From Oscillospiraceae bacterium (lineage in GTDB: Bacteria; Bacillota; Clostridia; Oscillospirales; CAG-272): DNA of 64,000 bases. The translations under genes and the position numbers were made by a program. The stretch spans positions 1 to 64,000 of the forward strand of contig SVST01000001.1 in assembly GCA_015064155.1 (NCBI GenBank), in the 5' to 3' direction. Below, one piece after another: positions 16,243-24,433 of the stretch (position 1 is the stretch's first letter; each line of letters starts with the position of its first letter). The notes beneath the pieces were generated by a model. The model was not told the DNA's origin and did no database searches. It saw only the letters and a program-made list of their open reading frames with translations.

Positions 16243-16281
16243 ATATTTTATAGAATAAGAATTATTCTTACTATAAAATAT
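16243..16281. repeat. 39-bp near-perfect palindrome between ileS and cotJA
   Basis: Arms 43-53 and 71-81 (ATATTTTATAG/CTATAAAATAT) enclose a second perfect arm pair, TAAGAAT (16256-16262) and ATTCTTA (16264-16270), with a 2-base bulge on one side. It sits between two divergent transcription units. It could be an operator or an extruded hairpin; it has no T-run typical of a terminator. Confidence 0.6.
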
Positions 16282-16380
16282 CGACAAAAAAGGACAAAAA
16301 AAGAGGACTTCGCATAGAATGAAAGTAGCGACCCTACTGCGGTATGGATCGCTTGACAATAGGAAAGGAGTTAGGAAACC

Positions 16381-16758
16381 ATGTATTCCGAACAAAACAA
16401 AAAACCACCGCAATGCCGCGCAAACGACGCGTTTTTGCGCCGCATGCTGGGTGGCGAGCTGACGGGACAAGGGGGCTGCGGTTGCCGCCGAACCGAGGAC
16501 CGTCTTGGCGAAGCCGCTTCTCGCGTTGCTTGTGACGGCACGCGTCGCGATGAGGGTATGGAGAGTGGATGCGGTGGACACAGCCTGTGTCAAGGGGAAA
16601 CGGCAATGCCGTCCTTGGCAATGGTGTATGCCCCCGTGCAAGTCTGGAACGGCGTATTGGATCCTGCGAATGCGCTGAGGGCAGGCTCGCAGTTTCCCGA
16701 TCTGGTGCTGCCTCTTGAGAGCTACTCTTGCGGAAGAGGAGGGAAAGCTTGCCGTTGA
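16381..16758 (+). CDS. cotJA: CotJA-like spore coat protein with Cys-rich N-terminal extension
   Basis: 125 residues. The last about 50 (from MPSLAMVYAPVQVW) match the CotJA family: LAMVYAP followed by DPANALRAGSQFPDL. CotJA is part of the inner spore coat and is needed for CotJC incorporation. The first about 75 residues are an extension with eight Cys, many Arg and Gly (GGCGCRR, GCGGHSLC) that is absent from the short classical CotJA. The cysteines may cross-link in the coat or bind metal. A GGAG site is 10 bases upstream. cotJB and cotJC follow directly. Confidence 0.85.
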   Translation: MYSEQNKKPPQCRANDAFLRRMLGGELTGQGGCGCRRTEDRLGEAASRVACDGTRRDEGMESGCGGHSLCQGETAMPSLAMVYAPVQVWNGVLDPANALRAGSQFPDLVLPLESYSCGRGGKACR

Positions 16759-16773
16759 GCAAGTAAGCGTATT

Positions 16774-17079
16774 ATGATGAACCCTATGAACTGTAATCAG
16801 AATTCCCGTCGCACGTCGTCGTGCGGGAGCAACTGCAAAAGCGTGATGCAAACGCTTAGGGCACTGGATTTTGCAATCCAGGAAACGGTGCTGTATCTGG
16901 ATGCGTATCCGAATTGCTGTCAGGCACTTGAATATTACCACCGCTTGATCGACGAACGAAAAAGGGTACTTGCGGCATACGAAGAGCAATGCGCTCCCGT
17001 TACGATGTATGGCAACACCGACCACACGGCATGGACATGGATCGATTCCCCCTGGCCGTGGGAAGCCGATGCCAATTGA
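16774..17079 (+). CDS. cotJB: CotJB-like spore coat protein
   Basis: 101 residues. From about residue 29, LRALDFAIQETVLYLDAYP and later the aromatic end WTWIDSPWPWE match the CotJB family (the LYLDTHP and PWPWE features). The N-terminal 25 residues are Asn/Ser/Cys-rich. It is encoded 15 bp after cotJA and 16 bp before cotJC. Its biochemical role in the coat is not established. Confidence 0.9.
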   Translation: MMNPMNCNQNSRRTSSCGSNCKSVMQTLRALDFAIQETVLYLDAYPNCCQALEYYHRLIDERKRVLAAYEEQCAPVTMYGNTDHTAWTWIDSPWPWEADAN

Positions 17080-17095
17080 AGGAGGAAACTGACCG

Positions 17096-17704
17096 ATGTG
17101 GACTTATGAGAAGAAACTGCAATATCCCGTCAAGATCAAAAATGCGAACCCGAAGCTGGCGAATTTGATTATCACCCAGCTTGGAGGACCGGACGGAGAG
17201 CTTGGAGCCTCCATGCGATATCTGAACCAACGCTACAGCATGCCGTATAAACAGGTTACCGGTATTTTGACCGACGTAGGAACCGAAGAGCTTGCCCATT
17301 TGGAAATGATCGCGGCAATCGTGTATCAGCTCACCCGCAATCTTTCCGAGGAGGAGATTGCCGCCACTCCGTACGCTTCCTATTTTGTGGATCATACCAC
17401 CGGTGTATATCCCGTATCGGCAGCAGGTGTTCCGTTTGATATGAAATATATCGCCTCCAAGGGCGACGTATTTGCCGATCTGAACGAGGACTTGGCAGCA
17501 GAGCAAAAGGCGCGCGTGACCTACGACAATCTTTTGCGACTGATCGACGACCCCGACGTTTTGGATCCCATCCGCTATCTGCGCGAGCGCGAGATCGTAC
17601 ACTATCAACGCTTCGCCGATGCGATCCGTATCACGCAGGATCACCTCAACAGCAAGAATTTCTACGCCTGCAACCCGTCCTTTGACAAGGGCTGCGGAAA
17701 ATAA
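17096..17704 (+). CDS. cotJC: CotJC, manganese-catalase-like spore coat protein
   Basis: 202 residues. The protein has the four-helix ferritin-like fold of manganese catalases, with metal-ligand motifs such as QLGGPDGELGASMRYL (about 27-42) and GTEELAHLEM (about 65-74), where the Glu/His residues bind the dinuclear manganese. It is expected to remove hydrogen peroxide in the developing spore coat. It ends the cotJABC operon and a hairpin follows 9 bases after the stop. Confidence 0.94.
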   Translation: MWTYEKKLQYPVKIKNANPKLANLIITQLGGPDGELGASMRYLNQRYSMPYKQVTGILTDVGTEELAHLEMIAAIVYQLTRNLSEEEIAATPYASYFVDHTTGVYPVSAAGVPFDMKYIASKGDVFADLNEDLAAEQKARVTYDNLLRLIDDPDVLDPIRYLREREIVHYQRFADAIRITQDHLNSKNFYACNPSFDKGCGK

Positions 17705-17713
17705 AAGAAAAAC

Positions 17714-17743
17714 ACAGGGGCGGTCCCGGCGGACTGCCTCTGT
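17714..17743 (+). terminator. Terminator of the cotJ operon
   Basis: ACAGGGGCGGTCC (about 17714-17726) pairs with GGACTGCCTCTGT (17731-17743) with two wobble or mismatched positions. The T-run after it is weak. Confidence 0.55.
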
Positions 17744-17780
17744 AAGATTTGTGCACTACATAGGTAGAGAAAAAGAGGTT

Positions 17781-19349
17781 TCAAAAATTGGATGACGAGT
17801 AGCTTGCTTTGTGATGCTTGTGAGAAACCACGATCGGAATATCACACAGAAAGCGTACCGAAAAATCGGCATTTTCGGGAATGCCTTGCTTTTTCAAGGA
17901 AAGCCAGTTGAAATACAGGGCATCGGGGTCGACCTCATCTCCCACGATCGATAGCTTTTTTGTGGACAAAGCGGGCAGCTCGGTTTTGATGTGTCGGATG
18001 CATTTTGACGAATCTTCAAAATACAGCTCGATCCAAACGGTCGGCTTTACGTGTGTCATATTTAACAAGCTGAATTCAAAATCATCGGGGTTTTGGGTGT
18101 TCAACCCCATAAAGACCCAGGTTTTTGCACCGCAGGCATTCAGTCCTTGGGTATACCTGCTTTTAAGCTCGGCTCTTCCGTATTCGGAGGGGGTGTAGGG
18201 AAGCGTCAGCGTGCGCTTTTGATCTCCCGTGATCAGCTCGTCAATCCCGGCAGTCGTCATCAAAAAGCGCGCGCCGTCCCTATGCGTGCAAAAGGCGGTG
18301 TAGGCATTGTAGGAGGAAACCGGCAAGAGGCACACGCGGGGCTTGATCAGCTTGTATCCGTTGATTTCTCCCTCTGCCGTTCCGGATTGGAAGCCGTGGT
18401 GAGGAATTTGCAAAATGTCAGCCTTCAAATATGCGCCGTACTTTTGGGGCAGGCTTGCAAAGCTGAAGGATGCGTCGGTTGCGAATAGGATGACCTGACC
18501 CTCAAGCTCGATCCGAAGCACGGGAGAGGTTGCATTGACCTTGTTCGTGCAGTGCATCGTATCGTCCATGCACACAAGAATTTCGCAGGTCGCGTTTCCG
18601 ATTTTGTATATCTGTCCCGTGTGGGGATGGTAAACGTCCGCCCCCGATTTTTCGATGCAAGCCAGCATCCTTGGAACCCACGCGAGTGCAGAGGTATTAT
18701 AATCGAAGCGCTTGTCGGTGCGCGTGAAATCCGGATAACGCTCCAGATCGTCATGCTCGGGGAAATTGTACAGTATCTTTTCAACCGTGATCCGATCACC
18801 GTAGGTTTCCATAAAGCTCACGAACAGATGAAAATGATCCGAGTGGGGATGCGTCAGAATCCATGCGGCAACGACGGGCTGTCCGTCGGGGGTATTTTCA
18901 ACCAACTGTTTGTAAAGCTTTTCTCTGTCTGTTTCGAAATCTCTTCCTCCGTCGATGATAAGGAATCTGCCGTCGGAAAGACGGATGACGTAGGACATTC
19001 CGAAATCGGCAAGATCCATTTGCGTCAGCGTTGTGGATAGCCGGGCAGTTCCGGGGTGATCCGTATATGCAAAATAATTACAGCGTTCCTCTGTAACGAC
19101 GTACAGCTCCCCAACGGTTTCAAAGTAGTTGAGAAAGACCGCATCGTCCTCGCTCTGAAAGGCGGCGTATTCGTGTGCGGGGATGCTTCGCGCTTCGCGC
19201 TTGCGATATCCGTTTTGCGTAAGCTTTTCGCAATATGCGTCAAAGGCTGTGCGGTCGGCATGCGGTATCACCACAGACACAGACGAATTATTCTCGCGGT
19301 TTTCATAAAATTCCGTTTCTCCAAAGCATGGGATTTTCAAGCTTGCCAT
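17781..19349 (-). CDS. Metallo-beta-lactamase-fold hydrolase
   Basis: 522 residues, no signal peptide. The zinc-binding motif THPHSDHFH (about 164-172) is the HxHxDH signature, preceded by FLIIDGGRDFE (about 123-133), and a later FATDASF and IPHHGFQ supply further ligands. This arrangement resembles the ComEC-type soluble hydrolase domains. The substrate is unknown. About 120 residues precede the hydrolase domain and about 100 follow it. It is the third gene after a DeoR regulator and a sugar isomerase, 22 bp downstream of the latter, so a role in metabolism of a phosphorylated or lactonised sugar is possible but unproven. Confidence 0.8.
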   Translation of the reverse strand: MASLKIPCFGETEFYENRENNSSVSVVIPHADRTAFDAYCEKLTQNGYRKREARSIPAHEYAAFQSEDDAVFLNYFETVGELYVVTEERCNYFAYTDHPGTARLSTTLTQMDLADFGMSYVIRLSDGRFLIIDGGRDFETDREKLYKQLVENTPDGQPVVAAWILTHPHSDHFHLFVSFMETYGDRITVEKILYNFPEHDDLERYPDFTRTDKRFDYNTSALAWVPRMLACIEKSGADVYHPHTGQIYKIGNATCEILVCMDDTMHCTNKVNATSPVLRIELEGQVILFATDASFSFASLPQKYGAYLKADILQIPHHGFQSGTAEGEINGYKLIKPRVCLLPVSSYNAYTAFCTHRDGARFLMTTAGIDELITGDQKRTLTLPYTPSEYGRAELKSRYTQGLNACGAKTWVFMGLNTQNPDDFEFSLLNMTHVKPTVWIELYFEDSSKCIRHIKTELPALSTKKLSIVGDEVDPDALYFNWLSLKKQGIPENADFSVRFLCDIPIVVSHKHHKASYSSSNF

Positions 19350-19371
19350 AGTGATTTCCTTTCAAGCGGGG

Positions 19372-20232
19372 TTATTTCAACATATCAACTGCCAAATCGT
19401 GCGTAAAGCGGCACCAGGTATCCTGCGTTTCACGCGGGAAATGCTGACCGGAAAGCTCAAAGGAAAAATCTCCCTTGTAACCGATATCGGCAAATGCCTG
19501 CAAGGTGTCTTCCCAATCAATCGTACCGAAATAGGGCGGCAGATGCGTGTCGCTGTCACAACGGTTGTCATCAATGTGCGTGCATTTGAGCAGATCCCCC
19601 GTCATGCGGATAAAATCGCCCACGTGAATCCCCGAAAGGTGCGCGTGTCCCGTGTCGATACAAATGCCAACCGAGGGATCGTTGATTACCGCTACCAGCT
19701 CCAAAAGCTCGTCGGGGTCGCCACCGCAATATCTGCGGCGGTTGCCGCCAAAGTCCACCATGTTTTCCAATGCGATGCCGATGCCAAGCTTTTTCGCTTG
19801 CTCGATAAAGGGAGCAAGGTAGGCAAGATTGGTGTCCAGTGCCTTTTGACGGTTGTAAAGACGGTCGTGCGGCAGGTTATAGGGGTGCATGACCACCCAT
19901 TCGGCACCTAAATACTTAGATGCCTCGAGCGCACGGTGATTCAATTCCCAAACGCGTGCTTCTTCCTTGGAATAGCTCGGGTCGCCCCATCTTTTGCCGG
20001 AGAGCGTGTTGCCGTGCGTTTGCGGGAAGACGATTCCCAGCTCGTCGGCTTTTTGCTTGTAGATTGCAATGCGTTCTTGCCAATCCTCCTTTTCCAGCAT
20101 CTGATCGGGCGCGGAGAAAAGCCAAAAATCGGCAGACAGACGCGTGTATCCCGCACGGCGGAAGGTTTCCAGATCGGAAAGCGGATCGTTTCCGCGGAAA
20201 AAGCTTGTAGCAATGGACAGTTGATATTTCAT
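19372..20232 (-). CDS. Sugar phosphate isomerase/epimerase (xylose isomerase-like TIM barrel)
   Basis: 286 residues, AP endonuclease 2-type TIM barrel. Metal-ligand strands are visible: WVVMHPYN (about 117-124), IALENMVDFGG (about 158-168), GICIDTGHAHLSG (about 194-206), CTHIDDN (about 223-229) and FSFELSG (about 259-265). The Glu-Asp-His-Glu set fits a divalent-metal sugar isomerase or epimerase. The ATG at 20232 has AAGGAG upstream; longer frames do not. It is cotranscribed with the DeoR regulator and the MBL-fold hydrolase. The substrate is not recognisable. Confidence 0.85.
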   Translation of the reverse strand: MKYQLSIATSFFRGNDPLSDLETFRRAGYTRLSADFWLFSAPDQMLEKEDWQERIAIYKQKADELGIVFPQTHGNTLSGKRWGDPSYSKEEARVWELNHRALEASKYLGAEWVVMHPYNLPHDRLYNRQKALDTNLAYLAPFIEQAKKLGIGIALENMVDFGGNRRRYCGGDPDELLELVAVINDPSVGICIDTGHAHLSGIHVGDFIRMTGDLLKCTHIDDNRCDSDTHLPPYFGTIDWEDTLQAFADIGYKGDFSFELSGQHFPRETQDTWCRFTHDLAVDMLK

Positions 20233-20252
20233 GAGAATCTCCTTCGGTGTTA

Positions 20253-21005
20253 TCAGGCAAGAATGTATTTTTCGGGCGTCGGATTTTGGAACAGCTCGTT
20301 CAAGTCGCGGTCGCTGACGATGTAATCTATATCGTCGGTACAGCATTGATAAAAGATTGAGGGACGGTTCCATTTGCTGCTGTCGCACAACAGGATCTTG
20401 CGCCGTGCGTTTTTGATCATGAGATTGCGAATCGGAATTTCGTCGTGATAGCAATCGAAGCAACGGCCGTCCGCATTGACCGCTTGCACCGAAAACAGCG
20501 CGACGTCGGCTTGAAAATGATTCAAAAAGCTTTGCGCGTAGCCGCCCACCAAAACTCCTTTGTTGTCGGGGGAGAGCATTCCGCCCGTGCAGAACGCCTT
20601 GATTTCATAACGCGACAAGCAGTTCATGGTGTCCACGCTGTTGGTAATCACGGTTACACCGCTGATCGAGGGCAACAGCTCGGCAACGAAATAGGCACTG
20701 CTGGAGCCGTCCAAAAAGATGACGTCACCGACGTTGATCAAGGATGTTGCGGCTTTTGCAATCTGCTTTTTTTGCGGGCTGTTTTCATGACTGCGCAGAG
20801 AGAACGGGATCTTTTTTCCGCTTGCTTCTGCAATTTTTACACCGCCGTAGCTCCGGTTGACAAGACCACGTTCCTCCAGATTTTTCAGATCGCGACGGAT
20901 GCTGGAGGAGCTGATGTTCATTTTTCTGGCAAGATAGTCAACGGTGGCGTATTCGGTGTCGCTGAGTAAGGATAAAATTTCGTCTTGACGTTCGCACTTG
21001 TACAT
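20253..21005 (-). CDS. DeoR-family transcriptional regulator
   Basis: 250 residues. An N-terminal helix-turn-helix (about 1-57, VDYLARKMNISSSSIRRDLKNLEERG) is followed by a DeoR C-terminal sensor domain with the phosphate-sugar loop DVIFLDGSSSAYF (about 90-102) and ITNSVDTM (about 118-125). Such regulators repress sugar operons and release DNA on binding a phosphorylated sugar. The ATG at 21005 follows GGAGG and is preferred to a TTG four codons earlier. A candidate operator lies just upstream, and isomerase and hydrolase genes follow, which it probably controls together with itself. Confidence 0.92.
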   Translation of the reverse strand: MYKCERQDEILSLLSDTEYATVDYLARKMNISSSSIRRDLKNLEERGLVNRSYGGVKIAEASGKKIPFSLRSHENSPQKKQIAKAATSLINVGDVIFLDGSSSAYFVAELLPSISGVTVITNSVDTMNCLSRYEIKAFCTGGMLSPDNKGVLVGGYAQSFLNHFQADVALFSVQAVNADGRCFDCYHDEIPIRNLMIKNARRKILLCDSSKWNRPSIFYQCCTDDIDYIVSDRDLNELFQNPTPEKYILA

Positions 21006-21037
21006 AAAAACCTCCAAATACGCAAGAAAATTAAATT

Positions 21038-21060
21038 TCTTTGATTGTAATTTACAAAGA
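21038..21060. promoter_or_regulatory. Candidate operator of the DeoR regulator
   Basis: TCTTTG (21038-21043) and CAAAGA (21055-21060) form an inverted repeat with an 11-base spacer, located between the promoter and the DeoR start. A second CAAAGATGC follows. Position and symmetry suggest autoregulation. Confidence 0.4.
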
Positions 21061-21090
21061 TGCGCAAAGATGCTTCTTGTTGCACTTTTT

Positions 21091-21119
21091 ATTATATCTC
21101 TTTTTGATCGGTTTGTAAA
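21091..21119 (-). promoter_or_regulatory. Promoter of the DeoR operon
   Basis: Leftward TTTACA (21114-21119), 17-base spacer, TATAAT (21091-21096). Confidence 0.75.
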
Positions 21120-21222
21120 GCCCTTTTTGAAAAGGATTTTAATAAAATGATATTTTTTCTCTGTTCGGGAGAGGGAAGAGTGGAAATAAGATGCGGATGC
21201 GGCTCTAATTTTCCAAAAAGAC

Positions 21223-21251
21223 TTGACATTTTTACCAAAGTGTGCTAAGAT
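21223..21251 (+). promoter_or_regulatory. Promoter of the 944-residue membrane protein gene
   Basis: TTGACA (21223-21228), 17-base spacer, TAAGAT (21246-21251). Confidence 0.7.
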
Positions 21252-21322
21252 ACGAATAGGTATAGTCGGCAGGATATGGCTGTACCTTGCTATCTATGTG
21301 AGAGAAAAAGGAGATTATCGAA

Positions 21323-24157
21323 ATGGTTAATCTAATTTTACTGGGACTTTTCGTCCTACTGGTTGGACTGGGAATGCTTGGAGGACTCATAAAGGGTCTT
21401 GCAAAAGCAAGAATCCGCGGTATCTGCGTGATCGGATGCGCAATCGCAGCGGTCATTTTGACTTTGACGTTGAGAAAGGTGCTGATTACCCAAAAGGTAC
21501 TGGACTCCATCTTGGCGGAACTCGGCAATGCGCAGGTCTTTAAGGATCTGATGGCGGCATCCCCGTCGCTTTGCAAGATTATGCTCAACTGTGTTTCTTC
21601 CTTGGCATCTCCGCTTCTTTGCCTTGCGATTTACATCGTGCTCGCCTTCGTAACGTGGATCATTTATCTGATCGTTACCCTGATTCTGCACGGTGCGCTC
21701 CGCAGATACAACAAGCGCTGCAAGCTGGGTAAGCTTCGTGCAGTGATTTGGGGCGGTGTAAAGGGCTTGGTTGTTTTCGTTATGCTGATGATTCCGGTCT
21801 CCGCATATCTGGAAATCGGGACCCCCGTTCTCGAAAGTGTCTTGGAGGCAAACGTTCTTGATGCCGATGAGAGCGCAAAGCTGCAGGATGTTCACGACAC
21901 CTACCTCAAGCCTGCCAATAACGGTGTTGTAAAGGTCTACCGCAACCTGGGCGGTAAATTGGTGGTTGATTCCTTGACCGATTTTAAGTTGGGCAAGGAA
22001 AAGGTTGATTTCTCCAAGGAAATTGGCTCGATGGCAACCCTGGGCTGCAACGTGATGCAACTGACCAAGAGCGATTTCAAGGACTACGGTGACGAGGAGG
22101 CGGCAACCTTTAATGCCATTGCCGATTCTCTCGGATCCTCAACGATGCTCTCTTCCGTGACCGGTGATTTGGTTTACGGTGCTACCGACAGCTGGCTCCG
22201 GGGTGAAAAATACTTCGGCGTGTCAAAGCCCTCTACGGGTGAGTTGTCCGACATCGTGGATCCTTTCATGCAAACGCTTTTGGAAATTCTGAATACCGAT
22301 GCACACGACCATACGGCGTTGAAGGCGGATATTCATACCGTAGCGGATATGGTGAACGTCTTCTCCACGCACGGTGTGTTCTCAAGCTTCTCGGATGAGA
22401 AGAACATGATGACGGCGCTTGGTTCCGACGGTCTTGTTACCGAGATGGTAACCACGTTGGGCTCGAACAACAGCATGAAGCGTCTGATCCCCGAAATTAC
22501 CAACATGGGCGTACGCGCAATCGGCTCGGTTTTGGGTCTTTCCGATGACGTACCCGAGGTATACGACAGCCTCTTGCAGGATATTGCTAAGTCGGTGAAC
22601 CATGCAAAAACCAATTTGCCCGAGGAAGAGCGTGCCGCATATCTGACCGAAAAGCTGGGCGTTGCCTTTGATGAGGCAGGTGTTCCGATTGCCGATGAGA
22701 TTTTGGTGTGCTATTCCGCAAGTATGATTCAGGACTTCGTCAACAACGGCGACAGATCCACCATCAAGTCCCGTGACGTACAGGCGTTCTTTGAAATTTA
22801 TGCGAACAACACGGTTTCGGGCGAGCTTTCCGCAGACAGCACCGAAACGCTGTCCAAGAGCGAGGCTCTTGCAACCGATCCGTATGCGGGAACCGTTTAT
22901 GCAGGTAAGACCGAGGAAGAGCTGAAGCAAACCGGTGCGGCTGTTCTTGCAAACGTATATACCTCTATCGCAGACATTTCCGCATCCGGCAGTGACGATT
23001 TGAACCGTCAGGCTTCGGAGATGGTGCTGAACGCATACAAGGATATGCTGGGCGAAGAGTCTTCTGCTTTCAAGAACCTGGAAAGCTTTGCAATCAATGA
23101 GTATCCCACCGATGCAGATTACAAGGCAGCATTTGGTCTGAGCGATTCCGCAAAGATGCCTACGACGAAGGTATTGCTTAAGGATTTGCTGTTGGATACG
23201 AAAAATGCCGCAGCACTGTTGGATGCCGCAGCCTTGGCTTCCGAGTCCGAGGTGATTTCGGCAATCTTTGAGGCTGCAGACAGCCTGAAGAATCAGATCG
23301 ACAGTCCCGAGGAGATCGAGGTTGGTCAGATTGCTACGTTGGTTGGACGGATTTTGGATGCACTGCGCCAGTCCGCATGCTACGGAAACGATAAAACCGC
23401 AGATCTCTTTACCGCAATCATGCAGTCCAAGACCTTGAGAGATCTGGCGGGCATCGACCTGAAGACCGCAACCTCGATGGCAGAAAAGGGAACTGCCGGT
23501 GACGTAGACTACGGAAAGACCATGTCGGTTATTTCCAGTACCGTAAACGTGATGAACAGCTTTAATTCCACCGACGAGGTTCCCTCCGAGGAGGCTTTGC
23601 TGGAGCTGGTTCAAAACATCACGCCTCAGAGCGCAGGCATGATTAAGGAGTTCGACACCGCATCTAAGATGAAGGAATACAACGTTCCCGAAGACTATGC
23701 GGATCTGTCCTCTTCGATTCTGAATAAGACCCTTGAAAACATGGCAAACTCCGACCTTTCCGAGGAAGAGTATGCCAAGGAAGCCGCTGCATTGAACCAG
23801 GTTGTGAACCTTGCAATGTCGGCAAAGGATAGCTCCACCGCAACCTGCTTGTTCGCAAAGGACGGCGAGAAGAGCGTTCTTCCCGGTACCGCAAAGGAGA
23901 CGGTTGAAACCTTGATGGCGTCCAATGCGATCTGCGGAGCACTTCGTGAATCGGTGCTGGACGACGAAGAGGTTGGCAGTGACCCCTTGGGCATCAACGG
24001 AAGACTGACCGGTGACGCAGCCGTGGAAGAAAGAGAAGAGTGCCAGAACGCAATGGTGGAGTATTACAACGAGAATCCCACCGAGGACAACAAAGAGTCC
24101 TTGACCGCAATCGCAATTCTCCTTGGTGTATCTACCGACGGTTCTTTCTTGGGTTAA
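21323..24157 (+). CDS. Large CvpA-like membrane protein of unknown function
   Basis: 944 residues, not recognised as a whole. The first about 175 residues have four hydrophobic segments (about 3-25, 33-52, 88-118, 140-165) with the GLIKGLAKARIRG loop typical of CvpA-type proteins. The remaining about 770 residues are soluble, predicted mostly alpha-helical, acidic, rich in Ala, Ser, Asp and Glu, almost free of Cys and Trp. No enzyme motif was found. The tail could lie outside the cell, as a surface or division-associated structure, or inside. It is a single-gene unit with its own promoter and terminator. CvpA proteins affect envelope stress and secretion. Confidence 0.6.
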   Translation: MVNLILLGLFVLLVGLGMLGGLIKGLAKARIRGICVIGCAIAAVILTLTLRKVLITQKVLDSILAELGNAQVFKDLMAASPSLCKIMLNCVSSLASPLLCLAIYIVLAFVTWIIYLIVTLILHGALRRYNKRCKLGKLRAVIWGGVKGLVVFVMLMIPVSAYLEIGTPVLESVLEANVLDADESAKLQDVHDTYLKPANNGVVKVYRNLGGKLVVDSLTDFKLGKEKVDFSKEIGSMATLGCNVMQLTKSDFKDYGDEEAATFNAIADSLGSSTMLSSVTGDLVYGATDSWLRGEKYFGVSKPSTGELSDIVDPFMQTLLEILNTDAHDHTALKADIHTVADMVNVFSTHGVFSSFSDEKNMMTALGSDGLVTEMVTTLGSNNSMKRLIPEITNMGVRAIGSVLGLSDDVPEVYDSLLQDIAKSVNHAKTNLPEEERAAYLTEKLGVAFDEAGVPIADEILVCYSASMIQDFVNNGDRSTIKSRDVQAFFEIYANNTVSGELSADSTETLSKSEALATDPYAGTVYAGKTEEELKQTGAAVLANVYTSIADISASGSDDLNRQASEMVLNAYKDMLGEESSAFKNLESFAINEYPTDADYKAAFGLSDSAKMPTTKVLLKDLLLDTKNAAALLDAAALASESEVISAIFEAADSLKNQIDSPEEIEVGQIATLVGRILDALRQSACYGNDKTADLFTAIMQSKTLRDLAGIDLKTATSMAEKGTAGDVDYGKTMSVISSTVNVMNSFNSTDEVPSEEALLELVQNITPQSAGMIKEFDTASKMKEYNVPEDYADLSSSILNKTLENMANSDLSEEEYAKEAAALNQVVNLAMSAKDSSTATCLFAKDGEKSVLPGTAKETVETLMASNAICGALRESVLDDEEVGSDPLGINGRLTGDAAVEEREECQNAMVEYYNENPTEDNKESLTAIAILLGVSTDGSFLG

Positions 24158-24181
24158 TTTGAATTCTGTTTTCTAAATTTG

Positions 24182-24209
24182 GCGAGCCGCTGCTTCTGTA
24201 GCGGCTCGC
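24182..24209 (+). terminator. Terminator of the 944-residue protein gene
   Basis: GCGAGCCGCT (24182-24191) pairs perfectly with AGCGGCTCGC (24200-24209), then attctttgattt. Confidence 0.8.
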
Positions 24210-24329
24210 ATTCTTTGATTTCTGTATATTTGCGATAAAATAAACCTTGGAGAGCTCTTGTTTTTGTTGTTATTGTCGGTTTTTATTGTTTTTAGCGACG
24301 ATATCAAGTCCAAAAAGACGAAAAAAGGG

Positions 24330-24358
24330 TTGACAAAGGACAATGCGTGTGCTATAAT
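24330..24358 (+). promoter_or_regulatory. Promoter of the CapD/FlaA1-like gene
   Basis: TTGACA (24330-24335), 17-base spacer, TATAAT (24353-24358), both consensus. Confidence 0.88.
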
Positions 24359-24433
24359 GAAAGTATAAAAGTTGGAGCTTTCGGAAGCGTTACGCTTGTT
24401 TGATTTCGCGGGCTTCAAAGAGAGGAATGAAAA

